This document shows, in pieces, positions 1-10,088 of a stretch of 64,000 nt of DNA. The notes beneath the pieces are model-generated. The model made no database searches, was not told the origin of the DNA, and saw only the letters and a program-made list of their open reading frames with translations. Position numbers and translations under genes: made by a program. This DNA is from Flavobacteriaceae bacterium (GTDB lineage: Bacteria; Bacteroidota; Bacteroidia; Flavobacteriales; Flavobacteriaceae). Position 1 is the first letter of the stretch. The number at the start of each line of letters is the position of its first letter. Location: contig JADHML010000002.1 of assembly GCA_016780065.1 (NCBI GenBank), positions 1 to 64,000 on the forward strand, given 5' to 3'.

Positions 1-131
1 ACGGTAGCACCAGAAAGCGGTATGCCATCTTCAGTTGATACGGTACCAGAAACAATTTGTTGTGCAAACAAAAACGATAGCGGAACATTGAGTAACGCTA
101 AAGTTAAAATTTGAATAAATTTAGTTCTCAT
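1..131 (-). CDS. TonB-linked outer-membrane receptor, SusC/RagA type (N-terminal fragment)
   Basis: Only the first 43 codons are inside the window; the gene runs off the left edge. The peptide starts with a clear signal sequence (MRTKFIQ, a hydrophobic stretch, then a likely cleavage after LFAQ). It then enters VSGTVSTEDGIPLSGATV, which is how the carboxypeptidase-regulatory-like domain begins in SusC/RagA TonB-dependent receptors of Bacteroidota. Such proteins import glycans or other large ligands across the outer membrane. The start ATG is at 131, about 26 bases after a promoter-like -7 box. Which substrate it serves, and whether a SusD partner follows, cannot be seen here. Confidence 0.7.
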   Translation of the reverse strand, partial: MRTKFIQILTLALLNVPLSFLFAQQIVSGTVSTEDGIPLSGAT

Positions 132-157
132 ATATTATATGTAAAGTTATAGCTTAA

Positions 158-188
158 CAAATATGTTAATTAAATGTTAATAAAGCAA
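158..188 (-). promoter_or_regulatory. Promoter of the SusC-like gene
   Basis: Read on the minus strand there is a TTG (188-186), 20 bases, then CATATTTG (165-158), one base off the Bacteroidota -7 consensus TAnnTTTG. The expected transcript start leaves a leader of roughly 20 bases before the ATG at 131. The rest of the 132-325 gap is AT-rich and I see no gene in it. Confidence 0.55.
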
Positions 189-325
189 GGATATTTTTTA
201 AAAAAACACAAAAAAGTTGAATTATTGTTATAAAAATAGTTTACAGGTTATAAAATCTTTGATTTAGGCAAAAAAATACCCGCCTTTTTTTGAAGTTATC
301 AATTAAAAAAAAAAATACAACTAAA

Positions 326-1015
326 TTACTCTAACGTTGGGTAAAATTTTGAAAAGACATCAAACAAATCATTATCGGATTTAGAGGAAAGTTTTTTTGA
401 AGACATATAGTCTTTTACCTTTTTTGACTGTGATCCAAAAAGCTTACTAACCCCTTTTTTGGTTCTTGAAAAAAATGTTCTACCTTTCCTTGTTTCTAAA
501 TAAATAGATTTTTTGATTTTAATTCGATCATTTTTTTTGCTTTCATATCCAATGATATGGCTTTGTGATTGAACCTCTAATTGGTATTCTTCAATAACTT
601 TTAAATGGATGTTTTCAAATATTAGTTTGTAGAAAACGCCATTGTTTTTGGCTAAAAATGAGATAGGTCCAACATCAACTTTGTTCAAATCTTTCGCTGA
701 AAAACTAAATGTTTTTTCTTTGACTAAAACTTCAAAAGACGATTTTTGAAGATTAAGGTTTATGCTAGCTGTTATTTTTTCAGAGGGTGTGTTTAAAAAA
801 TGAAGTGTTGCCTTTACAGGTTTTTTGTAAAGGTAAACAGAGCCATCGTAATATTTGGTCAAATCTTCAGTGCTTACATCAATATCAGAAAGAAATTTCT
901 GTAGGTCTACATCATCCATTAGAGATAGATTATAACCCGAAACCTGCCCAGTGCTGTAAAAGGAAATGGCGAAGGCAAATAACGCCAATGTAAGGGTATG
1001 TGTATACTTTTTCAT
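326..1015 (-). CDS. Secreted hypothetical protein, 229 aa
   Basis: I do not recognise a named family. The first 24 residues look like a signal peptide (MKKYTHT, hydrophobic core, cut near STGQ). The mature part is mostly predicted beta structure, followed by a Lys/Ser-rich C-terminal third (about residues 165-215) ending in LFDVFSKFYPTLE. That layout resembles small flavobacterial exported proteins whose tail reads like a KKLL.LF..KK..L..F....NLK pattern, but this is from memory of the pattern and not a family assignment. It is monocistronic with its own good promoter. Codon use and base composition look like the neighbours. Location is inferred to be periplasm or cell surface. Confidence 0.6.
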   Translation of the reverse strand: MKKYTHTLTLALFAFAISFYSTGQVSGYNLSLMDDVDLQKFLSDIDVSTEDLTKYYDGSVYLYKKPVKATLHFLNTPSEKITASINLNLQKSSFEVLVKEKTFSFSAKDLNKVDVGPISFLAKNNGVFYKLIFENIHLKVIEEYQLEVQSQSHIIGYESKKNDRIKIKKSIYLETRKGRTFFSRTKKGVSKLFGSQSKKVKDYMSSKKLSSKSDNDLFDVFSKFYPTLE

Positions 1016-1029
1016 TTCAAAATTTTAAC

Positions 1030-1059
1030 CAAAGCTATCTTATTTGTGCGAATTGACAA
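1030..1059 (-). promoter_or_regulatory. Promoter of the 229-aa secreted protein gene
   Basis: On the minus strand, TTG at 1059-1057, exactly 19 bases, then TAGCTTTG at 1037-1030, a full match to the Bacteroidota -33/-7 pattern. The ATG follows at 1015. The 1016-1300 gap therefore holds two divergent promoters (this one and that of rpsL); between about 1060 and 1230 I see nothing else. Confidence 0.7.
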
Positions 1060-1234
1060 AAAATCCAATCTTAAACAATCAATCATGAAGCATATCTTCA
1101 TTATTACACCTTTTTTGTTTTAATAAAAAAACTTTGAAACCAAAACCTCTAATTTAATTTGGTTTATAAACATTAAATGTAGGTGAAGTTCTTTATGTGA
1201 GTTACTGATTGTTGAAAAATTGATATTGTGGTAT

Positions 1235-1264
1235 TTGATTATGAAAAAAATAGTACTACATTTG
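1235..1264 (+). promoter_or_regulatory. Promoter of the str-S10-spc-alpha ribosomal cluster
   Basis: TTG at 1235-1237, 19 bases, then TACATTTG at 1257-1264, a full match to the Bacteroidota primary sigma-factor pattern. A leader of about 30 bases precedes the rpsL ATG at 1301. It is the only strong promoter I see before the 28 tightly packed genes that follow, so it is probably the main one, although internal promoters cannot be excluded. Confidence 0.8.
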
Positions 1265-1300
1265 CAGCCCTTTAAATAAGGGAAGAAATAAATATAGTAT

Positions 1301-1675
1301 ATGCCAACAATTTCGCAACTCGTTCGAAAAGGAAGAACAGATTTGACAAAAAAGAGTAAATCTGCTGCTTTAGACGCTTGCCCACAAAGGCGTGGAGTTT
1401 GTACACGTGTGTACACGACCACTCCTAAAAAACCTAACTCTGCGATGCGCAAAGTAGCGCGTGTGCGACTCACTAACGGAAATGAAGTGAATGCTTATAT
1501 TCCTGGTGAAGGTCATAACCTCCAAGAACACTCCATCGTGTTAGTGCGCGGAGGTAGAGTGAAAGATTTACCAGGTGTTCGGTACCACATTGTTCGTGGT
1601 GCATTAGACACAGCTGGTGTAGAAGGCCGCTTGCAGCGACGTTCGAAATATGGTGCGAAAAGACCAAAAAAGTAA
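1301..1675 (+). CDS. rpsL: 30S ribosomal protein S12
   Basis: S12 sits at the decoding centre of the small subunit and influences translational accuracy. The 124-residue length equals that of E. coli S12, and the family landmarks are all present: [22 protein letters not shown] at about 27-48 and [13 protein letters not shown] at about 84-96. Lys43 and Lys88, the classic streptomycin-resistance positions, are wild type. Asp89 is the residue that RimO methylthiolates in other bacteria. It is the first gene of the translation cluster, followed after 54 bases by rpsG. Confidence 0.98.
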   Translation: MPTISQLVRKGRTDLTKKSKSAALDACPQRRGVCTRVYTTTPKKPNSAMRKVARVRLTNGNEVNAYIPGEGHNLQEHSIVLVRGGRVKDLPGVRYHIVRGALDTAGVEGRLQRRSKYGAKRPKK

Positions 1676-1729
1676 TAGAGTAGAAGTACAATGACGTTCA
1701 AGCTTGCTTGAACCACTCAATATAAAGAT

Positions 1730-2206
1730 ATGAGAAAAAGAAAGGCCAAAAAGCGCCCCTTACTCCCCGACCCCCGTTTTAATGACCAATTGGTCACCCG
1801 TTTTGTTAATAACCTAATGTGGAGCGGAAAAAAATCCAAAGCATTTCAAATATTTTACGACGCTATAGACATCGTAGAAGAAAAAAATCAAGACGAAGAG
1901 AAGCAAGTTCTTGACTTGTGGAAAGACGCTCTTACAAATGTAATGCCTCACGTTGAGGTACGAAGCCGTCGTGTTGGTGGTGCCACATTCCAAATTCCTA
2001 TGCCCATCCGACCAGATAGAAAAATTTCTATGGCCATGAAGTGGATGATCGGTTTTGCGAGAAAGCGCAATGAAAAATCTATGGCTCAAAAGCTTGCTGC
2101 TGAAATTTTAGCTGCGTACAAAGAAGAAGGAGCCGCTGTGAAAAAACGTGTTGACACGCACAAAATGGCTGAAGCTAACAAAGCATTCTCTCACTTTAGA
2201 TTTTAA
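1730..2206 (+). CDS. rpsG: 30S ribosomal protein S7
   Basis: S7 nucleates assembly of the 30S head and contacts E-site tRNA. At 158 residues it has the usual bacterial length. It begins [17 protein letters not shown] and contains the conserved [16 protein letters not shown] segment near residues 78-93. The ATG at 1730 is the natural start. It lies between rpsL and fusA, as in the classic str operon, and only 8 bases separate it from fusA. Confidence 0.97.
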   Translation: MRKRKAKKRPLLPDPRFNDQLVTRFVNNLMWSGKKSKAFQIFYDAIDIVEEKNQDEEKQVLDLWKDALTNVMPHVEVRSRRVGGATFQIPMPIRPDRKISMAMKWMIGFARKRNEKSMAQKLAAEILAAYKEEGAAVKKRVDTHKMAEANKAFSHFRF

Positions 2207-2214
2207 AATAAAAG

Positions 2215-4338
2215 ATGGCAAGAGATCTTAAATATACACGTAACATAGGTATTGCTGCGCACATTGACGCAGGAAAGACAACAACTACCGAACGTATTTT
2301 ATATTACACTGGAGTAAGCCATAAAATAGGTGAGGTACACGATGGTGCCGCTACCATGGATTGGATGGAGCAAGAGCAAGAAAGAGGTATTACCATTACT
2401 TCTGCTGCGACTACCTGTGAGTGGACTTTTCCAACCGATCAAGGGAAGCCTGTTGACGGCGCAAAACCTTATCACTTTAACATCATTGACACTCCCGGAC
2501 ACGTTGATTTCACTGTTGAGGTAAACCGTTCTTTACGTGTTTTAGATGGTTTGGTTTTCTTGTTTTCAGCTGTTGATGGTGTTGAGCCTCAGTCTGAAAC
2601 AAACTGGCGTTTGGCGGACAACTACAAGGTGCCTCGTATGGGGTTTGTAAACAAGATGGATCGTCAAGGTGCTAACTTTTTAAATGTTTGTACTCAGGTT
2701 CGTGAAATGCTTAAGTCTAATGCCGTTCCTATTGTACTGCCGATTGGCGATGAAGACAATTTTAAAGGTTGTGTTGATTTGGTAAAGAACCGAGCGATCG
2801 TTTGGCATGAGCAAAACATGGGTGCCACTTTTGACGTTGTCGACATCCCTGAAGACATGAAGGATGAAGTCGAAAAATTCCGCGGGGAGCTTATCGAGGC
2901 TGTTGCTGAATATGACGAAAACCTTTTAGAAAAATATTTTGAAGATCCAGACAGCATCACTGAAGATGAAGTGCATAACGCACTAAGAGCAGCGACCCAA
3001 GACATGAGCATCATTCCGATGATCTGTGGTTCTGCTTTCAAAAACAAAGGAGTTCAATTTCTCCTAGATGCAGTATGTCGCTATTTGCCTTCACCTGAAG
3101 ACAAAGATGCTATCGAAGGTACTAATCCTGACACAAATGAGCCTATCACACGCAAGCCTGCTGTGAGTGATCCTTTTGCTGCCCTGGCATTTAAGATTGC
3201 TACAGATCCTTTTGTAGGTCGATTGGCTTTCTTCCGTGCGTACTCTGGACGTTTAAACGCTGGTTCCTACGTATTGAACAATCGTTCTGGAAACAAAGAG
3301 CGTATTTCTCGAATCTATCAAATGCATGCCAACAAACAGAATGCTATTGATTTCATAGAAGCTGGTGACATTGGCGCTGCCGTTGGTTTTAAAGATATTA
3401 AGACTGGTGACACCCTATCTGACGAAAAACACCCGATTGTTTTAGAAAGTATGGATTTTCCAGATCCTGTAATTGGTATTGCTGTAGAGCCTAAAACTAA
3501 GTCTGACGTTGACAAGTTAGGGATGGCTCTTGCCAAGCTTGCAGAAGAAGATCCTACATTCCAAGTAAAAACGGATGAAGCTTCTGGTCAAACAATCATT
3601 AGTGGAATGGGTGAGCTACACTTAGATATTATTGTAGATCGTCTACGAAGAGAATTTAAGGTTGACGTTAATCAAGGTCAACCACAGGTAGAATATAAAG
3701 AAGCGATTACCTCTTCGACTGATCACAGAGAAGTGTATAAAAAACAAACGGGTGGTCGTGGTAAGTTCGCGGACATAGTATTTACGATCGAACCTGCTGA
3801 AGAAGGCAAACAAGGCCTTGAGTTTGTCAACGAAATCAAAGGTGGGAATGTTCCCAAAGAATACATTCCTTCTGTTGAAAAAGGTTTTAAACAAGCCATG
3901 AAAAATGGCCCATTAGCGGGCTTCGAGGTAGATGCCGTAAAGGTGACTTTGAAAGATGGATCTTTCCACCCTGTGGATTCTGACTCCTTATCTTTTGAGT
4001 TAGCTGCCAAGTTAGGATACAAAGTAGCTGCTAAATCTGCGGGTGCTGTGATTATGGAGCCAATGATGAAATTGGAGGTTTTAACCCCCGAAGAAAACAT
4101 GGGTGATATTGTAGGTGATTTGAATCGACGTCGCGGACAAGTTAACAGCATGGATGATCGTGCTGGTTCTAAGGTTGTAAAAGCCATTGTTCCTCTTTCA
4201 GAGATGTTTGGTTATGTAACTTCGTTACGAACCCTTTCTTCTGGACGTGCTACTTCAACCATGGAGTTTTCACACTATGCTGAAACCCCACAGAATGTTT
4301 CTGAAGAAGTGATTTCTGCAACTGTTGGTAAAAGCTAA
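2215..4338 (+). CDS. fusA: Translation elongation factor G
   Basis: EF-G is the GTPase that drives translocation of tRNA and mRNA on the ribosome and, with RRF, recycles it. The 707 residues show the G1 motif AHIDAGKTT (about 15-23), the effector-loop RGITI (57-61), DTPGH (92-96) and NKMD (146-149). Domains II-V follow, including the [13 protein letters not shown] stretch typical of domain IV. The gene follows rpsG by 8 bases and precedes rpsJ by 12. The tuf gene that commonly follows fusA is absent here. Confidence 0.98.
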   Translation: MARDLKYTRNIGIAAHIDAGKTTTTERILYYTGVSHKIGEVHDGAATMDWMEQEQERGITITSAATTCEWTFPTDQGKPVDGAKPYHFNIIDTPGHVDFTVEVNRSLRVLDGLVFLFSAVDGVEPQSETNWRLADNYKVPRMGFVNKMDRQGANFLNVCTQVREMLKSNAVPIVLPIGDEDNFKGCVDLVKNRAIVWHEQNMGATFDVVDIPEDMKDEVEKFRGELIEAVAEYDENLLEKYFEDPDSITEDEVHNALRAATQDMSIIPMICGSAFKNKGVQFLLDAVCRYLPSPEDKDAIEGTNPDTNEPITRKPAVSDPFAALAFKIATDPFVGRLAFFRAYSGRLNAGSYVLNNRSGNKERISRIYQMHANKQNAIDFIEAGDIGAAVGFKDIKTGDTLSDEKHPIVLESMDFPDPVIGIAVEPKTKSDVDKLGMALAKLAEEDPTFQVKTDEASGQTIISGMGELHLDIIVDRLRREFKVDVNQGQPQVEYKEAITSSTDHREVYKKQTGGRGKFADIVFTIEPAEEGKQGLEFVNEIKGGNVPKEYIPSVEKGFKQAMKNGPLAGFEVDAVKVTLKDGSFHPVDSDSLSFELAAKLGYKVAAKSAGAVIMEPMMKLEVLTPEENMGDIVGDLNRRRGQVNSMDDRAGSKVVKAIVPLSEMFGYVTSLRTLSSGRATSTMEFSHYAETPQNVSEEVISATVGKS

Positions 4339-4350
4339 TAAAGAACTATT

Positions 4351-4656
4351 ATGAGTCAAAAAATTAGAATCAAACTCAAATCATACGACTACAACTTAGT
4401 TGACAAGTCGGCTGAAAAAATTGTAAAAACAGTAAAGACAACCGGAGCTGTAGTGACAGGACCCATTCCTCTTCCTACACACAAAAAGATTTTTACGGTT
4501 TTACGCTCACCTCACGTAAATAAAAAATCACGTGAGCAATTTCAATTGAGTTCATACAAGCGTTTGCTTGATATTTACAGCTCGTCATCAAAGACGATTG
4601 ACGCTTTGATGAAATTAGAACTTCCTAGTGGAGTAGAAGTAGAAATAAAAGTATAA
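4351..4656 (+). CDS. rpsJ: 30S ribosomal protein S10
   Basis: S10 is a 30S head protein; its free form (NusE) also takes part in NusG/NusB antitermination complexes in other bacteria. The 101 residues show the family core [10 protein letters not shown] at the start, then [29 protein letters not shown]. It opens the S10 block directly downstream of fusA, with no promoter visible between them, so the str and S10 blocks are probably transcribed together. Confidence 0.97.
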   Translation: MSQKIRIKLKSYDYNLVDKSAEKIVKTVKTTGAVVTGPIPLPTHKKIFTVLRSPHVNKKSREQFQLSSYKRLLDIYSSSSKTIDALMKLELPSGVEVEIKV

Positions 4657-4691
4657 TATTCCGAAAGGATAAACGATAAACAACGACCATT

Positions 4692-5309
4692 ATGTCTGGG
4701 TTAATAGGAAAAAAAATCGGTATGACCAGTATCTTCGACGAAAACGGGAAAAACCTCCCGTGTACGGTCATCCAAGCAGGTCCTTGTGTGGTAACTCAAG
4801 TTCGTACACAAGACACAGATGGCTACGAAGCGTTGCAGTTGGGATTCGATGACAAGCCTGTCAAGAATAGCAACAAAGCCGCGCAAGGTCATTTTAAGAA
4901 AGCTAACACAGCCCCCAAAAGAAAGATTGTTGAATTTTCTGGTTATGACAGTGACCTTAAGTTAGGGGATACAGTGAGTGTTGACTTGTTCCAAGAGGGC
5001 GAGTTTGTTGATGTTACTGGGACTTCTAAAGGAAAAGGTTTTCAGGGTGTTGTAAAGCGACACGGATTTGCAGGAGTAGGTCAGGCTACGCATGGTCAGC
5101 ACAACCGACTTCGTGCCCCAGGTTCTATTGGTGCGGCTTCGTATCCTGCACGTGTTTTTAAAGGCATGCGTATGGCTGGTCGTATGGGTAATGAGCGCGT
5201 AACTGTACAAAACTTGAAAGTACTTAAAGTAGTACCAGAAAAAAATTTATTGGTTGTCAAGGGATGTGTCCCTGGCCATAAGAATGCATACATCCTAATA
5301 TCCAAGTGA
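4692..5309 (+). CDS. rplC: 50S ribosomal protein L3
   Basis: L3 is an early-assembly 50S protein whose central loop reaches toward the peptidyl transferase centre. At 205 residues it has the usual length. It contains the signature around residues 110-130 ([19 protein letters not shown]), the loop [20 protein letters not shown]-like region and [14 protein letters not shown] near 158-171. Its TGA stop overlaps the ATG of rplD (ATGA), suggesting translational coupling. Confidence 0.97.
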   Translation: MSGLIGKKIGMTSIFDENGKNLPCTVIQAGPCVVTQVRTQDTDGYEALQLGFDDKPVKNSNKAAQGHFKKANTAPKRKIVEFSGYDSDLKLGDTVSVDLFQEGEFVDVTGTSKGKGFQGVVKRHGFAGVGQATHGQHNRLRAPGSIGAASYPARVFKGMRMAGRMGNERVTVQNLKVLKVVPEKNLLVVKGCVPGHKNAYILISK

Positions 5310-5938
5310 TGAAAGTTTCTGTAATTGACATAAAAGGAAAAGATACCGGTCGCCAAGTCGATCTATCTAAAGATATTTTTGGAGTTGAGCCCAACGAACA
5401 CGCTGTGTACTTGGATATCAAACAATACCTTGCTCACCAACGTCAAGGCACCCACAAAGCAAAAGAACGTGCTGAAATCGCGGGGAGTACTCGAAAAATA
5501 AAGAAGCAAAAAGGAACAGGAACTGCCCGAGCAGGTAGCCTTAAAAATCCTTTGTTTCGTAGTGGTGGACGTGTTTTTGGACCACGCGTTCGTTCATATG
5601 AACTAAAAGTAAACAAAAACGTTAAGCGTTTGGCTCGTAAATCTGCTTTAAGTCAAAAAGCCACTGACAAGTCATTAACGATTGTTGAAGATTTTGATTT
5701 TGACGCTCCAAAAACAAAATCCTTTACAGCGGTCTTAAATGCTTTAGGTATTGCAGATAAAAAAGCACTACTTGTGGTAGGTAATTCAAGCCAAAACGTT
5801 TACCTGTCCTCTCGTAATTTACAGCGCGCAGAGGTTATTACCGATATTGAGCTCAGTACTTATAAAATTGTCAACGCCCAACATTTGGTTTTGGCTGAGA
5901 GTGCTGTAGAGACTATAATTTCAAACTTGAGTAAATAA
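5309..5938 (+). CDS. rplD: 50S ribosomal protein L4
   Basis: L4 binds 23S rRNA domain I and lines the peptide exit tunnel; in E. coli it also represses the S10 operon. With start ATG at 5309 the protein is 209 residues. An in-frame GTG three bases upstream is less likely because the ATG forms the usual ATGA overlap with rplC. The tunnel-loop segment KKQKGTGTARAGSLKNP (about 67-84) and GGRVFGPRVRSY are clear. No L4-type leader can be recognised before rpsJ. Confidence 0.97.
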   Translation: MKVSVIDIKGKDTGRQVDLSKDIFGVEPNEHAVYLDIKQYLAHQRQGTHKAKERAEIAGSTRKIKKQKGTGTARAGSLKNPLFRSGGRVFGPRVRSYELKVNKNVKRLARKSALSQKATDKSLTIVEDFDFDAPKTKSFTAVLNALGIADKKALLVVGNSSQNVYLSSRNLQRAEVITDIELSTYKIVNAQHLVLAESAVETIISNLSK

Positions 5939-5943
5939 GGATC

Positions 5944-6234
5944 ATGAGTGTATTGATAAAACCACTAGTAACCGAAAAATCAACCAGCGAAAGCGAATTG
6001 CGCAATCGTTACACTTTTTTGGTGCGTCCGACAGCTAACAAAGTTGAGATTAAAAAAGCGGTTGAGTCCACCTATGGAGTGGCCGTTGAGAAAGTACGTA
6101 CGTTGCGTTATGGACCAGAGCGTAAATCACGCTATACCAAAACGGGCATACAACATGGAAAAACCAATGCGACCAAACGTGCAATCGTTGAAGTAGCAGA
6201 AGGTGATAAAATTGATTTTTACAGTAATTTATAA
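5944..6234 (+). CDS. rplW: 50S ribosomal protein L23
   Basis: L23 lies at the tunnel exit and is the docking site for trigger factor and SRP. It has 96 residues and starts with the family pattern VLIKPLVTEKST, then YTFLVRPTANKVEIKKAVE. It is separated by 5 bases from rplD and 9 from rplB in the standard S10 order. Its SRP partner Ffh is encoded elsewhere in this window (27905-29227). Confidence 0.96.
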   Translation: MSVLIKPLVTEKSTSESELRNRYTFLVRPTANKVEIKKAVESTYGVAVEKVRTLRYGPERKSRYTKTGIQHGKTNATKRAIVEVAEGDKIDFYSNL

Positions 6235-6243
6235 ACCAATAGG

Positions 6244-7068
6244 ATGTCAGTTAGAAAACTCAAACCTATAACTCCTGGACAGCGCGGTAGAGTGGTCAAT
6301 GGTTACGACGCCATCACCACTGATAAGCCGGAAAAAAGCTTGCTTGCTCCGAAAAAACGTTCTGGAGGTCGTAACAATAGTGGCCGTATGACCACACGCT
6401 ATCGCGGTGGAGGTCACAAAAAAAGATACCGCATCATTGATTTTAAGCGCAACCGCTTTGATGCACCTGCAGAGGTGTTAAGTATTGAGTATGATCCCAA
6501 CAGATCTGCATTTATTGCTCTTACACAATTCAAAGACGGTGAAAAACGTTACATCGTTGCCCAGAATGGCCTCAAGGTAGGACAAGAAGTAGTTTCTGGA
6601 GAAAAAGTTGCTCCTGAGATAGGAAATGCCATGCCATTGTCCAACTTTCCTCTAGGTACGATCATTTCGTGTATTGAACTACACCCTGGAAAAGGAGCAG
6701 CATTGGCTCGAAGTGCGGGTTCTTTTGCCCAACTTATGGCACGTGATGGTAAGTTTGCTACTGTCAAATTGCCTTCAGGAGAAACTCGAATGATTCTAAC
6801 TACTTGTATGGCAACTGTAGGTGCAGTTTCTAACTCTGACCATCAACTGCTTGTTTCAGGTAAAGCGGGTCGCAGTCGTTGGCTAGGCCGTCGACCACGT
6901 ACACGTCCTGTAGCTATGAACCCTGTCGATCACCCCATGGGTGGTGGTGAAGGTCGTGCTTCAGGGGGTCATCCACGTTCGCGTAATGGTATTCCTGCAA
7001 AGGGCTATCGCACACGTAACAAGACTAAGGCATCAAATAAATACATTATTGAACGAAGAAAAAAATAA
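6244..7068 (+). CDS. rplB: 50S ribosomal protein L2
   Basis: L2 is a primary 23S rRNA binder needed for subunit joining and peptidyl transfer. Length is 274 residues, as usual. The C-terminal signature reads [19 protein letters not shown] (about 222-240). E. coli has DHPHGGGEG there, so one histidine is replaced by methionine, a difference I believe is common in Bacteroidota. The gene is followed after 3 bases by rpsS. Confidence 0.97.
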   Translation: MSVRKLKPITPGQRGRVVNGYDAITTDKPEKSLLAPKKRSGGRNNSGRMTTRYRGGGHKKRYRIIDFKRNRFDAPAEVLSIEYDPNRSAFIALTQFKDGEKRYIVAQNGLKVGQEVVSGEKVAPEIGNAMPLSNFPLGTIISCIELHPGKGAALARSAGSFAQLMARDGKFATVKLPSGETRMILTTCMATVGAVSNSDHQLLVSGKAGRSRWLGRRPRTRPVAMNPVDHPMGGGEGRASGGHPRSRNGIPAKGYRTRNKTKASNKYIIERRKK

Positions 7069-7071
7069 ATC

Positions 7072-7350
7072 ATGGCACGATCATTAAAAAAAGGACCCTT
7101 CGTACATCATAGCTTGACTAAAAAAGTTCAAGCCAATTTAGATTCTGGCAAGAAAAATGTGATCAAAACATGGTCTCGTGCTTCTTTGATTACACCAGAT
7201 TTTGTAGGTCAAACCATTGCTGTGCACAACGGACGACAATTTGTTCCTGTTTATGTCACTGAAAACATGGTTGGTCACAAGCTAGGAGAATTTTCACCTA
7301 CTCGCTCATTTAGAGGTCACGCGGGTGCTAAAAATAAAGGTAAAAAATAA
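7072..7350 (+). CDS. rpsS: 30S ribosomal protein S19
   Basis: S19 is in the 30S head and forms a complex with S13 near the A-site. The 92 residues include [15 protein letters not shown] at the start and the conserved [26 protein letters not shown] segment near 50-77. It is placed between rplB and rplV, with a 2-base gap to rplV. Confidence 0.97.
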   Translation: MARSLKKGPFVHHSLTKKVQANLDSGKKNVIKTWSRASLITPDFVGQTIAVHNGRQFVPVYVTENMVGHKLGEFSPTRSFRGHAGAKNKGKK

Positions 7351-7352
7351 TT

Positions 7353-7760
7353 ATGGGAGTTCGTAAAAGACAAACCGCAGAGCAGTTAAAAGAAGCACGC
7401 AAGTCTATTGCGTTTGCCAAGCTCAACAACTGCCCAACATCTCCGAGAAAGATGCGCCTGATGGCCGATTTGATTCGTGGAGAAGGTGTCGATAAAGCAT
7501 TGTCTATTTTGCGTTTTAGCGCAAAAGAATCTTCATCTCGTTTGGAAAAACTTTTGCTTTCTGCTGTATCCAATTGGCAAGCTAAAAATGAGGATGCAGA
7601 TGTTGAGAAAGCAGGACTGTATATCAAGGAGATTCGTGTCGATAGTGCACGTATGCTTAAACGCCTACGTCCTGCACCACAAGGCCGAGCCCACCGAATA
7701 AGAAAACGCTCTAACCACGTGACGCTCGTGTTAGGAGCTCAAGATAACGCGCAAAGCTAA
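7353..7760 (+). CDS. rplV: 50S ribosomal protein L22
   Basis: L22 has a globular domain on the subunit surface and a long beta-hairpin in the exit tunnel. The protein is 135 residues, somewhat longer than the roughly 110 of E. coli because of an N-terminal extension ([15 protein letters not shown]). The core [19 protein letters not shown] and the hairpin region [19 protein letters not shown]-like segment are intact. It is followed by rpsC after 8 bases. Confidence 0.96.
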   Translation: MGVRKRQTAEQLKEARKSIAFAKLNNCPTSPRKMRLMADLIRGEGVDKALSILRFSAKESSSRLEKLLLSAVSNWQAKNEDADVEKAGLYIKEIRVDSARMLKRLRPAPQGRAHRIRKRSNHVTLVLGAQDNAQS

Positions 7761-7768
7761 AAAGCATT

Positions 7769-8488
7769 ATGGGACAAAAAACAAATCCAATAGGAAATCG
7801 CTTAGGCATCATCAGAGGATGGGAATCCAACTGGTATGGAGGTAGGGATTATGGAGACAAGCTGTCCGAAGACGACAAAATTCGACGCTATATTCATGCC
7901 CGACTGGCCAAAGCCAGTGTATCTCGAATCATTATCGAACGTACGCTTAAACTGGTTACTGTGACCATAACTACCGCTCGACCAGGTATCATCATCGGTA
8001 AAGGAGGATCGGAAGTTGATCGATTGAAGGAAGAATTGAAAAAAATCACTGGCAAAGAAGTACAACTCAATATATTTGAGATCAAACGTCCTGAACTGGA
8101 AGCACAACTTGTTGCTGCCAGTATTGCTCGACAAATTGAGAGCCGTATTTCTTATCGTCGTGCGATTAAAATGGCCATTGCAGCCTCTATGCGAATGAAC
8201 GCTGAAGGCATCAAGGTTCAGATATCTGGACGATTGAATGGTGCAGAAATGGCTCGATCAGAAAGTTATAAAGATGGACGTATTCCGCTTTCTACTTTCC
8301 GTGCAGACATTGATTATGCTTTGGTTGAAGCACACACGACTTATGGTCGTATAGGAATCAAAGTATGGATTATGAAAGGTGAAGTCTATGGTAAACGTGA
8401 GCTATCTCCCCTTGTTGGTATGAGCTTAGGTGCTACCAAAGGCAAAAATGACAAACGTGGTGGTCGTTCACCCCGCAGACGTAAATAA
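7769..8488 (+). CDS. rpsC: 30S ribosomal protein S3
   Basis: S3 is at the mRNA entry tunnel and, with S4 and S5, has helicase activity on incoming mRNA. The 239 residues start [14 protein letters not shown], carry a KH domain with [15 protein letters not shown] (about 71-85), and include the C-terminal motif [16 protein letters not shown]. It is in the canonical order rplV-rpsC-rplP. Confidence 0.97.
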   Translation: MGQKTNPIGNRLGIIRGWESNWYGGRDYGDKLSEDDKIRRYIHARLAKASVSRIIIERTLKLVTVTITTARPGIIIGKGGSEVDRLKEELKKITGKEVQLNIFEIKRPELEAQLVAASIARQIESRISYRRAIKMAIAASMRMNAEGIKVQISGRLNGAEMARSESYKDGRIPLSTFRADIDYALVEAHTTYGRIGIKVWIMKGEVYGKRELSPLVGMSLGATKGKNDKRGGRSPRRRK

Positions 8489-8506
8489 TTTGAAGACTGA
8501 ATAGTT

Positions 8507-8926
8507 ATGTTACTACCTAAAAGAACCAAATACAGAAAAATGCAGAAAGGCCGTATGAAAGGTCTTTCACAACGTGGTCACCGTTTGTCAAACGGTATGT
8601 TTGGGATTAAAGCATTGGATTCGGTTTTTATCACCTCAAGACAGATAGAAGCTGCACGTATTGCTGCTACACGTTATATGAAGCGTGAAGGACAATTGTG
8701 GATCAAGATTTTCCCAGACAAACCCATTACGAAAAAACCTTTAGAGGTACGTATGGGTAAAGGTAAAGGTGCTTTGGATCATTATGTGGCTGTGGTAAAG
8801 CCTGGACGTGTATTGTTTGAGGTTGCCGGAGTTCCGCATGACGTAGCCAAAGAGGCTTTACGTTTGGCAGCTCAAAAATTGCCCGTAAAAACAAAATTTG
8901 TGATTGCTCGTGATTACGATGCTTAA
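8507..8926 (+). CDS. rplP: 50S ribosomal protein L16
   Basis: L16 organises the A-site region of the 50S subunit. It has 139 residues, starting [19 protein letters not shown], with the conserved [20 protein letters not shown] segment near 83-102. The gene sits 18 bases after rpsC and 12 before rpmC. Confidence 0.97.
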   Translation: MLLPKRTKYRKMQKGRMKGLSQRGHRLSNGMFGIKALDSVFITSRQIEAARIAATRYMKREGQLWIKIFPDKPITKKPLEVRMGKGKGALDHYVAVVKPGRVLFEVAGVPHDVAKEALRLAAQKLPVKTKFVIARDYDA

Positions 8927-8938
8927 TAGAGTATAGAA

Positions 8939-9136
8939 ATGAAACAACAAGAGATTAAGGCATTAACCCAAGACGAGTTGCTAGAGCAGCTTGCCCAGCA
9001 ACAAAAAACGTATGCTGAGGCTAAATTTTCGCATTCGCTTTCCAATTTGGAAAATCCGACTCAATTGCGTGCTCAGCGACGTACGATTGCCCGTCTTAAA
9101 ACCGAAATAAATCAGCGTAAATCGCAAGAAGCGTAA
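8939..9136 (+). CDS. rpmC: 50S ribosomal protein L29
   Basis: L29 is a small helical protein near the tunnel exit next to L23. The 65 residues have the usual pattern: an N-terminal helix [18 protein letters not shown], then [27 protein letters not shown]. Context between rplP and rpsQ confirms the assignment. Confidence 0.96.
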   Translation: MKQQEIKALTQDELLEQLAQQQKTYAEAKFSHSLSNLENPTQLRAQRRTIARLKTEINQRKSQEA

Positions 9137-9143
9137 TTTGATT

Positions 9144-9398
9144 ATGGAAAGAAATTTGAGAAAAGAACGAATAGGAGTTGTAACCAGCAACAAGATGCAA
9201 AAGTCTATTGTTGTAAGTGAGGTTAAACGTGTGAAACACCCCATGTATGGTAAATTCGTTTTGAAAACTAAAAAATATGTAGCTCACGATGAGCAGAACG
9301 ACTGTAACATCGGAGATACCGTCCGCATCATGGAAACACGACCATTGAGTGCTTCTAAATGCTGGCGATTGGTTGAAATTATTGAAAGAGCAAAGTAA
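9144..9398 (+). CDS. rpsQ: 30S ribosomal protein S17
   Basis: S17 is a primary binder of the 5' domain of 16S rRNA. I start it at the ATG at 9144 ([13 protein letters not shown]), giving 84 residues, instead of the ATT codon two codons earlier. Family landmarks are [14 protein letters not shown] and the C-terminal [24 protein letters not shown]. Its TAA shares one base with the ATG of rplN. Confidence 0.96.
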   Translation: MERNLRKERIGVVTSNKMQKSIVVSEVKRVKHPMYGKFVLKTKKYVAHDEQNDCNIGDTVRIMETRPLSASKCWRLVEIIERAK

Positions 9399-9766
9399 TG
9401 GTACAACAAGAATCCAGACTTAAAGTAGCAGACAATACAGGAGCCAAAGAGGTGCTTACCATCCGTGTTCTAGGCGGTACTAAGCGTCGCTATGCTTCTA
9501 TTGGAGACAAGATCGTAGTTACGGTCAAAGATGCTACCCCTAACGGAACGGTAAAAAAAGGTCAAGTGTCAACTGCTGTGGTTGTCCGTACCAAAAAAGA
9601 AGTACGACGTCCAGACGGATCATATATTCGTTTTGACGAGAACGCTTGTGTCTTATTAAACCCAACTGGAGAAATGCGTGGTACACGTGTGTTTGGTCCT
9701 GTTGCTCGTGAGTTAAGAGACAAAAAATTCATGAAGATTATTTCCTTAGCCCCTGAGGTATTATAA
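9398..9766 (+). CDS. rplN: 50S ribosomal protein L14
   Basis: L14 contributes to intersubunit bridges with 16S rRNA. The length is 122 residues, as in other bacteria, starting [19 protein letters not shown] and ending with [24 protein letters not shown]. It overlaps rpsQ by one base and is followed by rplX. Confidence 0.97.
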   Translation: MVQQESRLKVADNTGAKEVLTIRVLGGTKRRYASIGDKIVVTVKDATPNGTVKKGQVSTAVVVRTKKEVRRPDGSYIRFDENACVLLNPTGEMRGTRVFGPVARELRDKKFMKIISLAPEVL

Positions 9767-9775
9767 GCATAAAAA

Positions 9776-10087
9776 ATGAAAAAAATTAAAATTAAAACAG
9801 GTGATACGGTTCGGGTCTTAGCAGGAGATCATAAAGGAGCTGAAGGCAAGGTACTACGATTGATTGTCGAAAAAGACAAAGCGATTGTAGAAGGTGTTAA
9901 TATTGTTAAACGCCACAGCAAACCTAATGCCCAGAATCCACAAGGTGGTATAGTCGAAAAAGAGGCAGCCATCCATATCTCCAATTTGTCGTTGTTGACT
10001 GCTGATGGAAAACCGACTCGTGTTGGTTACCAGTTCAATGGTGACAAGAAAGAGCGTATTTCACGTAGAACCAATGAAGTAATTTAA
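9776..10087 (+). CDS. rplX: 50S ribosomal protein L24
   Basis: L24 is one of the two assembly initiators of the 50S subunit. The 103 residues contain the KOW motif [19 protein letters not shown] (about 9-27) followed by [13 protein letters not shown]. It is in spc-block order between rplN and rplE; one base separates it from rplE. Confidence 0.97.
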   Translation: MKKIKIKTGDTVRVLAGDHKGAEGKVLRLIVEKDKAIVEGVNIVKRHSKPNAQNPQGGIVEKEAAIHISNLSLLTADGKPTRVGYQFNGDKKERISRRTNEVI

Positions 10088-10088
10088 G

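Noticed and set aside
270-300. Possible terminator near AAAAAAATACCCGCC with T run
   Set aside because: The stem is only A-T pairs with no GC core; not convincing as a hairpin in either direction.
1120-1473. Open frame of 117 codons on the minus strand overlapping rpsL
   Set aside because: Antisense shadow of rpsL and its promoter; no family resemblance and low-complexity tail.
3723-4187. Open frame of 154 codons on the minus strand within fusA
   Set aside because: Pure shadow of a highly conserved gene; composition is that of reversed EF-G codons.
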